A stretch of 64,000 nt of DNA from Cyclaneusma minus (Eukaryota; Ascomycota; Leotiomycetes; Marthamycetales; Marthamycetaceae): the NCBI GenBank assembly GCA_037179335.1, contig JAKZHN010000008.1:186001-250000 (forward strand), in the 5' to 3' direction. The notes under the pieces were generated by a model, which was not told the origin of the DNA, ran no database searches, and was given only the letters and a program-made list of their open reading frames with translations. This document shows positions 22,883 to 34,404 of this stretch, one piece after another. Every line of letters starts with the position of its first letter. Positions within the stretch are counted from its first letter, which is position 1. Both the position numbers and the translations under genes were made by a program.

Positions 22883-24304
22883 GATCTTGGTTGAAGCGAC
22901 AAACTGACAGCCTTAAAAAGCATGGGCCCGGAGAGACAGGTGACGGGCGGCCAGGCGGAGCACAAGGCAGCCCAGCAGGAGCGAGCCGGCACGAGGAGGG
23001 GTGAGGGCCAAGTGCCGAAGGGCGGAAGGCCGGATGCTTAGTCAAGCTGTCCGTGGGTTGCGGGAGAAGTGGATGTCGTCGTCTGCACGTTGTCGCAATC
23101 GCCAGCGTCGCAATCTTCGGAGAGTCGTTAATCTTCACTCGCTGCTAATCGACTTCCACTGCGGTCTTGGCTCGCTCTTCTATACCTCCAGCACACCACC
23201 CCGTGGTTTCGACGTCGTCGCAAAGGGACCGCAGGCCGCTGGCATTGGTCCACAGACGGTGGAGACCTGCGATACAGTAGTGAGGCCGCTCATGGACCTG
23301 CGCTCTGTCAGAGAGAAGGCGATCTGCCCGACTTGGCCGAACAGCTATCTGGTGCCTGTCCAGGTGGTGGCAGGTGTAGCCGGCGGGTGCTGGTCTTGGG
23401 GATGTGCTTGTCTGGGGATGTGCTTGTCTGGGGATGTGCTTGTCTGGGGATGTGCTCGCCGTCGCTGTCGCAAAAGATCGAAAACTTCAAGCCGCTGCGA
23501 AAGCTTAGCAGGGGCAAAGGGGCAGCCAGGGCGTGGCAGCGGACCAGGCCCTCTTTTTCAATCCGATCAAGAAGATGCTCCATCAATGGGCGACCGGGAT
23601 GGCCGCTCAGCCACGCTCGACACAGTACTCTCGACAGAAGGGCAGCTTGTTGCTACATGTAACTTCCAGCTGCTCTCCTCCGCCCACCACATAAAGCCAC
23701 GCTGCAAACCTTCCCCAGGTCGCTGCCGTCTCTGCTCGCTGTCATAGGCCGAACAATATCTGCTGCAGCTACAGACGTCCCCCTTTTGGCGAAAAGGTTG
23801 TGTTGCCTCTTCTCTGTCTCCAATCCCCCCTGCCCGTGCCGCCGCGCCCACCGACCCTTCTCCAACGCCGTCGTAGCAGCACAAAACACTTGTCCTACAG
23901 ACTTACACTGAGAGAGTCACGACTTCTGCAACGTGACCGCAAGGGGAAGTTACAAGGTTTCCCTATTTCTGCTATTTACATATATCACCCCTTCTGGACA
24001 TAGCGAAATGGCACATATCGCCTCGGAAATTCCAACATCCTCCAAGTCCGGGCCTGGCCGAGGTAGACCTGACTCTTCCCGCAGCGCCGTACCATGGTTC
24101 GCTGTCAGGCTCGAATGCAAAAGCACTAACCACCAAGCCAGATCCCGTAGAACGCTAGCCCATTCCATTTCTAGCTACTTATGCCACTTCCTGGGCCGCG
24201 CCCTACATTCGCCGTCACCAGTAGAGACGCTTTTTGCTTCAAATTTTGCTTTTCCTTTGCCCATGGACGGTCGGGCGACGGTAATGATGCAATTTGAACA
24301 CATA
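22883..24304. other. Intergenic; minisatellite inside, no supported gene
   Basis: Overlapping frames on both strands have no recognisable product. A 16-bp minisatellite sits at 23398-23456. A tRNA-like patch near 24110-24150 does not fold fully. Confidence 0.4.
23398..23456 (+). repeat. 16-bp minisatellite, 3.7 copies
   Basis: GGGGATGTGCTTGTCT is repeated exactly at 23398, 23414 and 23430, with an 11-base partial copy at 23446. Confidence 0.95.
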
Positions 24305-24421
24305 CAGTAAAACTTGGGAATTTGAATATTGTTGGTTCCGGACTTTGTATTTAGATAAAACAGAATATTTAAATAACCAGAATATTCAAATAACCAATAT
24401 TCAAATAAACAAGTTTTACTA
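24305..24421. mobile_element. MITE, Tc1/mariner-type, 117 bp
   Basis: The left end is CAGTAAAACTTG and the right end is CAAGTTTTACTA. Inner TIR sequence also matches: TTTGAATATTG and CCAATATTCAAA. TA dinucleotides flank both ends (24303-24304 and 24422-24423). The interior is AT-rich with AATATTCAAATAACC words and there is no coding capacity. It is a different family from the 5912 element but shares its AATATTC-rich style. Confidence 0.8.
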
Positions 24422-25956
24422 TAATTGACGTTCGAATAATAACGCGCTACCCCATGGGCACGGCAAAGGTGACCGATGGGTATAATCATCCGGCCCTACC
24501 CGTGGTGTTTCTATTCTTGTTCACACATCACTAAATACATCTCCAGCCGTGCTCTCCGAAATAACTTGGAACAATTCAAGAAATGGCAGGTACGGCGAAC
24601 GAACTCGCGAAGTCGATTTGGCAAAGGCTGAAGCAACGAAACCGCTCGTCGCTGATCAAACACCAGGAATTCGAGAAGGAAAGGACTCGCCAAAACTTGC
24701 TCTGGGAGAGCTGAAGCACGCGAGTTGGACTTGGTCGTTACCCAGAGATACAAAGGTACATACTCGTCGCAGCATTGTACAATCAAAATCTTGTACTCCC
24801 CCATTCGCCTGCCGCCAGTATCCGGTGCGTCCATTTAAACACCTGCACTTGACAGTAAGGTATTCCAGTCGTCCGTAAGATTAAGCCTCGCCGGCAAAAA
24901 GGGCAAAAGCTTGAAAACTTCCATAGCGGGTAAAATCTAAAAGACTCAAAAACGCAAAAGACCCTCAAACCACCCACCAACCATAAATAGCCGGGGACTT
25001 GAAAACTTTTGGAGTCTCCAGTCATTAATATATTTGCATCTCGGAGATTTTCTTCCGATTGCCGAACGAATGTCACCCAATGGCGTCAATTGGGCTCAAT
25101 GAGCCCGGTGTGGGTGTGCTGGGCAGCATGTGCCCATACCAGTTGAATAATACGTGCTTCAATGCCCATGTCTAGTGCGCCGGGAGCGAGTCAAGCTTGT
25201 GAAAGCTTGAGCAGACTGCATGTCTTTGAACTTTGGAATCCCGAACCGTTTTTGCCTTTAACGACGTGCATTTCAAAATGATTTCGCGGAGTTCGCGGAG
25301 ATGATGAGAATCGTATGTGCTCTAGTGCTCTTGTCGTTATAAATACCTATTTACATGTATGAGAAAGCGTTTCCACTTGGTTTAATTAATTGTTAGTTTG
25401 AGACTATCAAGTGACTGCAAAACAAGATGAATAACAAGATAATTGAAGTTCGTTATTGGAGAGGGGAGAAAATCACGGTAGGATGGGATGATTTCCTCCG
25501 GTGCTACAGTAGCCAGCTGCTGTCAATTAAAACAAACTTTGCGGGATTCTGAGACATAGCTTGTCTCTGACTCGAGGTTTGCATTCTTGTTGAACTCAAT
25601 ACCTTGAATATTGTTCGAAAAAAGCAAGATCTGTGCCCGGTTGTCGTACGAGAGAGAGTTGAGCTGTCAAAGTTGAAAAAAACTCTCAGATCCTGACAAG
25701 CAACCCTTCAAATAGCATTTGTGCTCTCCTCAACATTTTCGTTCGAGAATCCATCCTCTCATCCATGAATCACAGCACATTGAAGCTCAAACACCAAGCC
25801 AAGAAGCCCCCAGCAAATCTTAATCACACGCTATGTTTTGTGCCGTGTTCCAATCCCATCTCATCCCTCCCCTCCATCCCGATCCAGTCCATCCGCCCCG
25901 ATAAGCTTCTTCTCGTCCGGGGAGTCTCGTCAAAAGTAAAACCACCCAGATGCATC
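24422..25956. other. Intergenic; one short ORF
   Basis: A 43-codon plus-strand frame from ATG 24583 reads MAGTANELAKSIWQRLKQRN and ends with a TGA at about 24714. It is charged and protein-like but isolated. Nothing else is supported. Confidence 0.35.
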
Positions 25957-26937
25957 TCACAACCCATCCACGGCAAGCTCCTTCAATCCCTCTCCAACCA
26001 CATATTCCTCCCGACAAGCCTCGGCCATGATCCCAGCAACCTGTCCCCTATCGCCCGTCAACTGCACCAAAAAGCCCTCCACACACTCCAGATAATCACT
26101 CCACTTGAGCGCCGCCTCCCTGAGCTTGCCTACCTCCGCCACATGCTTTGCAAACTCAATCGGATCGCCCTGCGCGTACTGGCCCAGTTCCCTCTCCAGC
26201 TCCTCCGTCTCTTTCGTCAGCTCCCCAAACCTCCCCTCCAGCTCCCTGCGTTCCTCCCCGCCGCCCTCGCCCCCATCATTCTGCCTCTTTCCCAGCTCCC
26301 CCTCAACATCTCTCTCAATCTCCTTTATCGAGTTCTCGAGTTTCGCACACTCGTCGGAAAGCGAGCGGAGAGTGGTGAGTCGGGCGACTTTGGCGTCGGA
26401 AACGAACGACCAGTACCAATTGCCGGCGCCGATTTTCTCAAGGCGCACGAGCGATTCGTCGACGAGGGCTTGCATGTGCTCTTTGACTTGCATGGAGGAG
26501 ATGGAGGCGACGGCGGGGAGCAGCTTTTCGAGCTCGCGGATGGTGTAGCAGGTGGAGGTGGTGTGGAAGTGGGCGAGGATGAGGGCTTGCTTGGCGGCGG
26601 GGGGGAGGGATTTGGGGGCCTGTGATCAAGAGGGAGGGGGTTTTAGTGAGCTGGTGGGATTGGAGTGGATGAGGTGGGGGTGGGAGAGAGTGGAGGGAAG
26701 TTGGTGTGGGGATGCTGGTGCTGGTGTGGAGAGGCGCAGTGAGGTCGAGGCTAATGAAGTGCGGTGCATGGTGAGGTGAGTTGGAGATGAGCGGCAAGTC
26801 AAGAGAGATGGAGGAGTGAAAGGCGCGGGACTGGAAGTGCAGTCTCAAACGACAGCTCATGAGACGGACAGCGGTAGGTTCAGAGGCGGGAGAATTGATG
26901 CGAGTGAGGCAGCAGACGGGGAGCGAGGACTGACCAT
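25957..26937 (-). CDS. mnd1: Meiotic nuclear division protein 1, MND1 (221 aa)
   Basis: MND1 with HOP2 forms a coiled-coil heterodimer that stimulates Dmc1/Rad51 strand exchange in meiosis. Exon 2 (26619-25957) encodes nearly the whole protein: PPAAKQALILAHFH, CYTIRELEKLLPAV, the winged-helix-like segment MQVKEHMQALVDESLVRLEK, GNWYWSF, then a long Glu/Lys coiled coil. The length is close to yeast Mnd1 (219 residues). No ATG opens exon 2. The best start is ATG at 26937-26935 followed directly by a GTCAGT donor, which makes a one-codon first exon and a 312-nt intron ending ATCACAG and gives MAPKSLPPAAKQ. Exon 2 is secure; the start exon is a proposal. Confidence 0.85.
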
Positions 26938-28425
26938 TGTGAGGTGAGAATCAGGTTTGTGCCTATTCTGTCGCCGATTTTCTCTGCTCTGTCACTGATT
27001 TCCTTCTGCGCCGTCGTTGCTGCTGAGACTTTCGTGGGTATTTGGCAGTTCTCGCTTTTCCCGTGTGCAAGATTTCTTGTCTGGCAGAAGAGCTACGGTG
27101 GACGCGTTTCGCGCTCTGAGCTGGTGGCAAGTGCCCATTCATCACGTGACTGACGACTTCCCACTTCTTCCAGCGCACTGCCATCGGGGAATGCAGCCCC
27201 GAAAATGACAAAACAAGAACGGCCAAAGATACCTCCCACAGAATATTCCAAGAATTGCCAGAAAAAAGGGCAAAAAGACACATACTGTCGTAGGTCTCAT
27301 GCCCCCTGCGTGTTGCGCAGCGGCTCAAATTTCTTTATTTCCCAGGCTGAGCAGTCGAACCAGAGCATCTTCAGCCGAGGGTATCCTAGCGTAATAGAGA
27401 TATCTTTACAATTTGCACCAAGCGGCTGTGACTGCTTTGACTTTCGGTTGCTGTTTGGTGCTTGAATGTAGCTGAGGGAGGCTGAGGGTGAGGCGTGGGT
27501 GAGGCTCAATCCCGCGCTTTTATTGCCAAGGAGGGCTTATGAGAGCCTCGCTACCCTGGTGAGTTAGATGGGAAGACTGGAGCGATTAGGAGTTCTTCAA
27601 GAGGCTGGGAAAGGGACAGAAATGCAACCGTGTTACTTCGTCGTCACTGCTTCACCGGAAGAAGAAGTGTGATATGACCGCAGATGTTGTGCTTGGTAGG
27701 CTTCTCAGATATCTTGTCATCTAGCGCCCACTGGATCACACTTCCATTGATTTTGATGTATTTGCTATTTGCGTAGTCTGATCTTTAGAGTCCGAGTTCT
27801 AATGCCAGATACTCTTCCTTCTTCCACGTTCCATCATTTCTAATTTCTCTAACCCAGCCAACCGAACTGACAAAAGCACGGTTTGAAGCACAAGCGTAAG
27901 TCCTCCAGTTTCTTGAGCTCTGACCTCTCTCTGTGCCTGTGCTTTTCATCAGCTCAATCCTCAGGAGCCGTCGTCTATCAATGGAACAGCATGCAGGTGT
28001 GGTGAAGTCAAGACAACAGAAGTTTCGCAGCATTGACCTCTGTCCCATCATTCAAAGCATCGGCCAAGAACACAGCGAAACGCAGAAATTTGACGTGGTA
28101 TATTTCTAGTACCTGGGGACTCACAAACACCCCGGCTCAGACTGTTTCAGTCTCGCTGCTTGCTTAGGTCGGCTTTCTCATTGTTGGTGCCTTAATTGAA
28201 AGCCGTCTTGGTAGCAAACTTCTCATTGGTGAGCACTTTAGATTGTAAGTATTAGGATATTCTCTTGTTGGATGCAGCAACTTTGATAACGTAATTATCG
28301 GTGTGAAGTTAGGTTACTGGATACAGCTGGAATTTACTGCCGACCATCTCCTCCACAGAAAGTCAGAGCTTCCAGAATCCAGCTCCCCGATCCTTTTTGT
28401 CGGTGACCCTTTCCACCCTCACACC
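26938..28425. other. Intergenic; no supported gene
   Basis: Only short frames are present, for example a minus frame at 27785-28051 without motifs. It should contain the mnd1 promoter and the P450 3' end. Confidence 0.4.
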
Positions 28426-30131
28426 TCACTTGAATGCCGGAAACTTCTCCATCTCCCTCGTCGCCTCCGCCATCTCCCTCTCAAGCACAGCCCGATGCTT
28501 CTCACTCCTCACCTCGATCCTACACTGAAAAGACCTCGGTCGGATATTAAAGCCATCCGTGTAGTCAAAGGTATCATACACTTTCCCTTCCCAACTGGGC
28601 TTGATATCGAAACTCCACGCCAGCTTCGCCAGCGCCACAAATAAAGAATTTGAAGCCAAGTCCGCGCCTGGACAGATCCTGCGTCCCCATCCAAAACTCG
28701 AATGCCCTATTTTCGCCGGATGAGCATTCCCTTTGAGATGGTGCGCACAGCGTGGATCAGTAGCGTCAAGGAAGCGTGCCGGATCGAAAGTCTGCGGGTT
28801 TGGATAATACGCAGGATTTAGATTGATGGCCCACGAGTTGCCTAAGATCGTGGTACCGGCAGGGATATTCCACGACTCGTATTTGTCGTCTTCGGTGGAC
28901 GCATGCGGTGTGCCACCGAGCGCTGCCACTGGACGCCAGCGCAGCACTTCTTTGGCGAGAGCGCTGATGTATGGCAAGTTTGCTTCGTCGGAGAATCCTG
29001 GTGTTCTGGAAGGTCCGACGACGGCGTCGAGTTCGGTTTGGGCGGCAAGGAGGACGGAGGGGTGGGTGACGAGTGCGAGGACGGCGGAACATAGTGTTGA
29101 GGCAGTGGTGTCTGAGCCGGCACCAAAGAGCGATGCGGGGATAGTGGCCAATTCTCTCTCCGACAGCGGGATCCCTTCTTTTGCTTTTATCCGCAGCAGC
29201 GTAGCCGTCAGGCTCTCGGAACCCGCGCTTTTCTTTTCGTCGGCAGCGGAAAGTAGGGCCGCTTCGACGTCCTTCTGGACCTCTTTCACTAACGCAATAT
29301 TACTCTCAGCTTCCAACAAGCCCATGTCCTGGACTTGTTTTTTCCACGGAGCGAGGAAATTGGGCACGTGTTTTAGAATCGGGAAGGACTCGGCGGCGAA
29401 GCGGCCGGGGACGTTGAGGGAGGCTTGGAAGTGCATGATGTCTAGTCTCTGCCTGACAATCTCTGCATCGTAGGAATCGATGCGGCGTCCATAAGCAATG
29501 GAAAAGACTACGCTGGATGTGAAGCGGTCGATGGATCGTTCCCAGGTGGAGGGGGTAGAAACGAGATGCCACATGAGTCTCGAAGCTTCTGCTTCTTGTC
29601 TCTTTCGATAGGTTTTCAGGGCTGTGGGAGTCAGGGCTTGGTGCAGGAGCTTGCGTCGGAGGGACCAGGCTTTGCCGTAGGGCTGGACGAGGATTCCCGA
29701 GTTGTCGTTGTATATCTCGCCCATAACGACGAAACGCGGACGTGATGAGTACCTTTTTTTTTTTTGGAAAAGTCAATCTCTATCGTTTACGTCGGAATGA
29801 AAACGAAGACGAGGGGTTCGGGGATGGTTTACTTGTTACTCCGTTTCTCCATCAGATCAACGGCAATGTTTGGATCTGAAATGACGATTGTTGGGCGACG
29901 TCCGATCCAGACTGTGAAGATTGGTCCGTAGACTTGAGACCATTCTTGGAACTTGATCCATGGTTTGGATTTGGGCAAGTCGAATTTGTTGCCGATGAAG
30001 GGAAGTGGTCGGGGCCCAGGGGGCATATGAGCCCATTTCAGAACGTCGGATATAGTGATGATGAGTGGGATGGCTATAAGGAGGGTGAGCCATGTTAGGG
30101 GTGAGGTGAAAATGCTGGCTGAAGAATCCAT
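28426..30131 (-). CDS. Cytochrome P450 monooxygenase (541 aa)
   Basis: Exons on the minus strand are 30131-29833 and 29752-28426. The intron (GTAAAC donor, A-run then AAG acceptor) joins SNK to YSSRPRFVVMG. ATG 30131 was chosen because it starts MDSS just before the membrane anchor (WLTLLIAIPLIITIS). The proline hinge is MPPGPRPLPFIGN. The I-helix is GAGSDTT (about 310-316), ExxR is E368/R371 in KEVLRWRP, and the heme loop is FGWGRRICPGA with Cys460 as ligand. It resembles the fungal CYP group annotated as O-methylsterigmatocystin-oxidoreductase-like, with ER location and an unknown substrate. It is divergent from the FAD monooxygenase at 31247. Confidence 0.93.
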
Positions 30132-31246
30132 GCTGAATTGAAAACGGCTCTGGATATCAGAAGAAAGCATACAAAGAAACCCAAGCAAGCACGCCGAGAT
30201 TACAGATCTTCAGCTCTCGAGAAAGTAACAACACGTTCGAGCATCGGCAGCAGAGTACATCTTTGATTCTGGGCTCCAACAGCCTTCTCCAGATATACTC
30301 TGCGGTGTCTAGAAAGGGAAAACCGACACAGCGGTACAATGATGATGCGAGGATGCATCCAGAAGGCGTTTGCAGATCTCTCAAATCGCGGGGTAGAAGG
30401 AGTGCCAAGGTCCCTCTCCCGCGTCAAGTGACGCCGGTCGACTTGATGTCCTGCCAGATCACAACTTCATCACTTCGGCAGAGCAGGATTGGACAGCCCG
30501 GATTGTTGACAACTGCATGTCGTCTCCCAAATTCTCGGTTTCTTCCTTGGTGTTGGGGTAATTCCCGATTCCATGTATCTGAGTTCTTCTAGGTGCTCAG
30601 CTTGTTCTTGATCACCTTGCTTATTTCCTCAAGTTTGGAGTGTTTTTGAGTACTGCTACTCTGCTTGTTTCCGCTGATTTATAATTGTTTCTCGGTAGTC
30701 GGTACTAATTCAATGCCTTGAGCCTGAACCCAAATCATCACTGATAATTCACAAAACAACAGTGTCCGACTGTGGATCATTGAGATCTGATGGTGGCTGG
30801 GGATTGCCATCCAAGGTCTTACCGTGTCAAGTGACAGGAGCCTAGGTGAACCTGGTCAGTCAGCCTTTAGTTCACAAGCGAATCAGCAACTCACCCACGA
30901 ATTTGTTACCTTTCAAGTATCATAGCGGCGAAGTTGACGTCGCAGCCGATAGTGGGTGGGGTATTCTCCGTTTCGGGATCTGCAGCTTCAGTTAGGAGCT
31001 GATGGTGGGGTTACTGGGGTAGGATTGAGCGGGGGCATTTCCGTTACATGTAACCCTTGGCGTTTCTCGGTGAACTTACCTTCGAAGGTACTCACTGGAG
31101 ACTCTAATATTTCAGGCTATCAATATAAGATTTGGGCCAGCTCATAGGTATGTAAGTCTTCGTCTCTGTAAAGTTTGTTCCTTCTGCAGTAATCCTCTCA
31201 TCCTGTCAATCCTCCTGGTCTTTTCTCATTTCATCCCACATTCAAT
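30132..31246. promoter_or_regulatory. Bidirectional promoter between P450 and FAD monooxygenase
   Basis: This 1.1-kb gap lies between two divergent start codons and has no convincing coding frame. It contains the perfect 12-bp palindrome GTTACATGTAAC at 31043-31054, about 200 bases upstream of the FAD monooxygenase start. The promoter role is from position. Confidence 0.5.
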
Positions 31247-32646
31247 ATGGCAGCCACTCTTTCCAACCGCCCTCCCATTTCCAAAGATGGCCCCATCATT
31301 GCCTATCATGAAAGACGTCCTGCAACCGGCATCAAAGTCATCATCGTCGGAGCTGGCTTCGCAGGCCTCACAGCAGCCATCGAATGCCACCGCAAAGGCC
31401 ACGATGTCTTGGTTCTTGAGTCCTTCCCCGAACTCAAAGTTCTTGGGGACATCATCAGCTTCATGCCAAACAGTGGACGCATCTTCCAGCGCTGGCCGGG
31501 AATGGAAGAAAAGCTTGATCCCATCTGTCACAAGAGCGGAGCCTTGAGATACAAAACCTGGCTTGGAGAAGACTTGTTCACCCAAGTTTGGGAACCTGAA
31601 GAAAAACAGTATGGGAAGGCTTACAACGGCCATCGAGGAGAGATTCATGAGCTGGTGTTTAATCATGCGTTGGACTTGGGTATTGATATCAAGCTGGGAA
31701 TGAAGGTGCAGGATTACTTTGAGGATAATGACAAGGCGGGTGTCATTCTGGAGACTGGCGAGAAGTTTGCTGGTGATGTTGTTCTTGCTGCGGATGGAGT
31801 CAAGTCAAAGGGCAGGACGATTGTTCTTGGTTATGAGGATAAACCAAGGCCTTCCGGGTACGCCATCTATCGTGCTTGGTTCGATTCGGCCGAGTTGGCG
31901 AAAGATCCAGACACGGCGTGGATGGTTAATGATGGAGACAAACACACAGCCTGGTTAGGCCCCGACATTCACTTTCTAGCTGCTTCTGTGAAAAACGGGA
32001 AGGATTTCAGTTGGGTGTTTACGCACAGTAAGTGTTCATCAGCCGCCCGATAGAAATTACTACCTAATATTTCAACTAATGCTCTACAGAGGATGAGGCC
32101 GATATCGAAGAGTCATGGCAGCATTATGCAAAACCCGAAGATGCTCTCAGATGGCTCGAAGGCTGGGATCCCGTCCTCCACAAATTCATCAAAGCCACCC
32201 CCGAACTCGTCGACTGGAAACTAGTCTACCGCGACCCCCTCCCCACCTGGATCTCCCCCAAACGTCGCATTGCACTAATCGGCGACTCCGCACACCCATT
32301 CCTCCCCACCTCCATCCAAGGCGCCTCCCAAGCCATGGAAGACGGCGTCTGCATGGCCGTCTGTCTCGAAAAAGGCGGCAAGAAGAACGTGCAAGAATCC
32401 GTAGCAGCCTTTGAGAAGCTACGATACGAGAGAGTCAAGCGAGCGCAGAAGACGGGCGAGACTACGAGGGATACTTGGCATAAGGCGGACTTTGAGCAGG
32501 TCAAGAAGAATCCGGAGAGTATGAGGTTGAAGAGAGAGCCTTGGCTGATTAGCCATGATGCGGAGGTGGATGCGGATGAACGCTATGATGAGGTGGTGGA
32601 AGAACTGAGGAACTCTACGGCTGGACTGAGGGCTCAACTTGCTTGA
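31247..32646 (+). CDS. FAD-dependent monooxygenase, salicylate-hydroxylase/PHBH fold (445 aa)
   Basis: Exons are 31247-32027 and 32090-32646, with a GTAAGT donor and a CTACAG acceptor joining FTH to KDEAD. This is a class A flavoprotein hydroxylase that uses NAD(P)H and O2. The FAD-binding GAGFAGLTAAIE lies near residue 36. LAADGVKS is the mid-protein DG-type motif. The second FAD motif is LIGDSAHPFLPTSIQGASQAMEDG. There is no signal peptide or membrane segment. Such enzymes act in aromatic catabolism or in secondary-metabolite tailoring. The divergent P450 and the downstream MFS transporter fit either. Confidence 0.92.
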
Positions 32647-34404
32647 GGTGGAAGTCGTTGGTGCTCATTCTGATACATGGTAGATTATGTACTTAGACCC
32701 ACTCTTGTCACCTGATAGAGTCCTGATACACTTGTCAAGTTCGTGTTTTTTACTGCCATCTTTTGACATTTCCCAGCCTCTTGAAGCTTGTTTGCTTTCA
32801 GTTGTTTGGATTGCTCCTAGTCCCTTATATTCCTTCTAATCACTCATTCACTTGGATTTCTTCCACTGACTTGAAGTCAGGAGTGTGTTCGGTGCGCCAG
32901 CCACTTTGACCCACTCAGGCTGAGGAGAAGAAACGTGTCTCTGCATGTTGCATGCAGGCTCACATAATCGGAAAGGCATTACATATGACGATCCCCAGGA
33001 CCCCTACCACCGAATCTGTACGCTTGGCGCTTCCCCTTCCCCGGACCCCACTTTTTAGTGTTTAGTGATAGCCTGTGCGCAAGACCGTGCGAAACCACTG
33101 CAGCATTATGTCCACTTCAGCGTTCCTACATGATGTATGGCGGACTGAGAACAGCTGAAGATCGCTACCCTGGCTATCACGACAACCGTTTAGATAGCAC
33201 GTACATGGCCACGGGCCTACACATTTCTTTTCTGACCTGTATCCAGAAGCGATACGAGTCATGAAGTGCGATGAATCGGCTGTAATACGGTGGTACCTAC
33301 TACCGAATAAGTTTTGTTCGAAGGTGTTACGTGTGTTCGACAGGGGCCAAGTGAGTGGGATAGGAACGTCCAAGTAGTGAAAGCCTTACAGCGTTTGAGA
33401 GCAACTTAAGCGAATGAGCTCAATCCACGTCATTAGACATATACCAAGGAATTAGGAAAATTCCAATGACTAGGAATGATTGGAGACTGAAGTGGTTAGG
33501 AACGGTTCAAGCTATCAGGAATAGCCAACTGACCTCCTCGGACCTCGGGAGCAACCAAATACTGGGAGGGGATATCGACTGGCATCGGGTGAATACCCTG
33601 CGAACAGACAGTTGAATTGGCATTTGCCGGCATAAGCGTATGTACATCCATGGATCTTCCCCACACTTTCAAAACAAAGACGTGGGGATAGAACTTGCTC
33701 AACTACGCTTACACGCAGGTATCTTTGGAAGAAGTAAAAACATGTGGAGCCGATCTGGGACGGGCCGAAGGATCTCAAACAAACAAAGTATTGCAATCCT
33801 TCTTTGCTCTTCCGAAGGGAAGAATACCCGAGTACATGATCTACTTCCGACGACAGATGTTCTCCAGTGATCGGAGACATGAATCTGTTGAATCATGATC
33901 GTCGTCCTTCTACCCTGTTTCCATCATCCATGCCGCAGCTATTTCAGCTGCAACCCCGCATATCAATACAACAACGGCTATTATCCACATACCCGTGGCC
34001 ATATTCGGTCGAGGTCCTAGCGGTATGTACTGCGACGGCACAGTAACACAGTAGCGGCTCAGGTTGTGTCAAAGAGGACTTGGGGATAATCCGAGAGGTC
34101 AAGAGACTCTAGCGGTAATATTGCAAGGATGCTTTGCACCACGGAATTACGTGGGTTGACGTCTAGAATGACAGAATTCGGTAATGGAATTGGTTCTGGG
34201 GTATCAAGTTTGGTTTCAGCTGCCGATACGGCTGACTGCCAATCAGGAGTGAAATCGCAATGGAGAGGAACCCGTCATTGTGCTTATACTCAGCTGGGGT
34301 TTGAGCCTTCGATTACCTCCTATATCTACACCTCCTGAGAAGTTGAAGATTAGAGTGCTTGGAGTGCCATAGTCAACACATCTGACTCGAAGAACTCGCA
34401 AAAA
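32647..34404. other. Intergenic; no supported gene
   Basis: Short frames only. A run of related words (AGGAATTAGGAAAATTCC, TAGGAATGATTGG, TTAGGAACGGTT, ATCAGGAATAGCC) at 33440-33530 resembles the interior of the MITE at 5912, but no terminal inverted repeats were found. Confidence 0.4.

Noticed and set aside
24105..24155. tRNA or SINE head on the minus strand (TGGCTTGGTGGTTAGTGC and ATTCGAGCC)
   Set aside because: A-box-like and B-box-like words are present but only about 24 bases apart, and I could not pair an acceptor stem or anticodon arm.
26105..26548. 147-codon plus ORF opposite mnd1
   Set aside because: Ser-rich antisense shadow of the Glu/Lys coiled coil.
33440..33530. Third MITE
   Set aside because: Interior words resemble those of the element at 5912, but no terminal inverted repeats or TA flanks were found.
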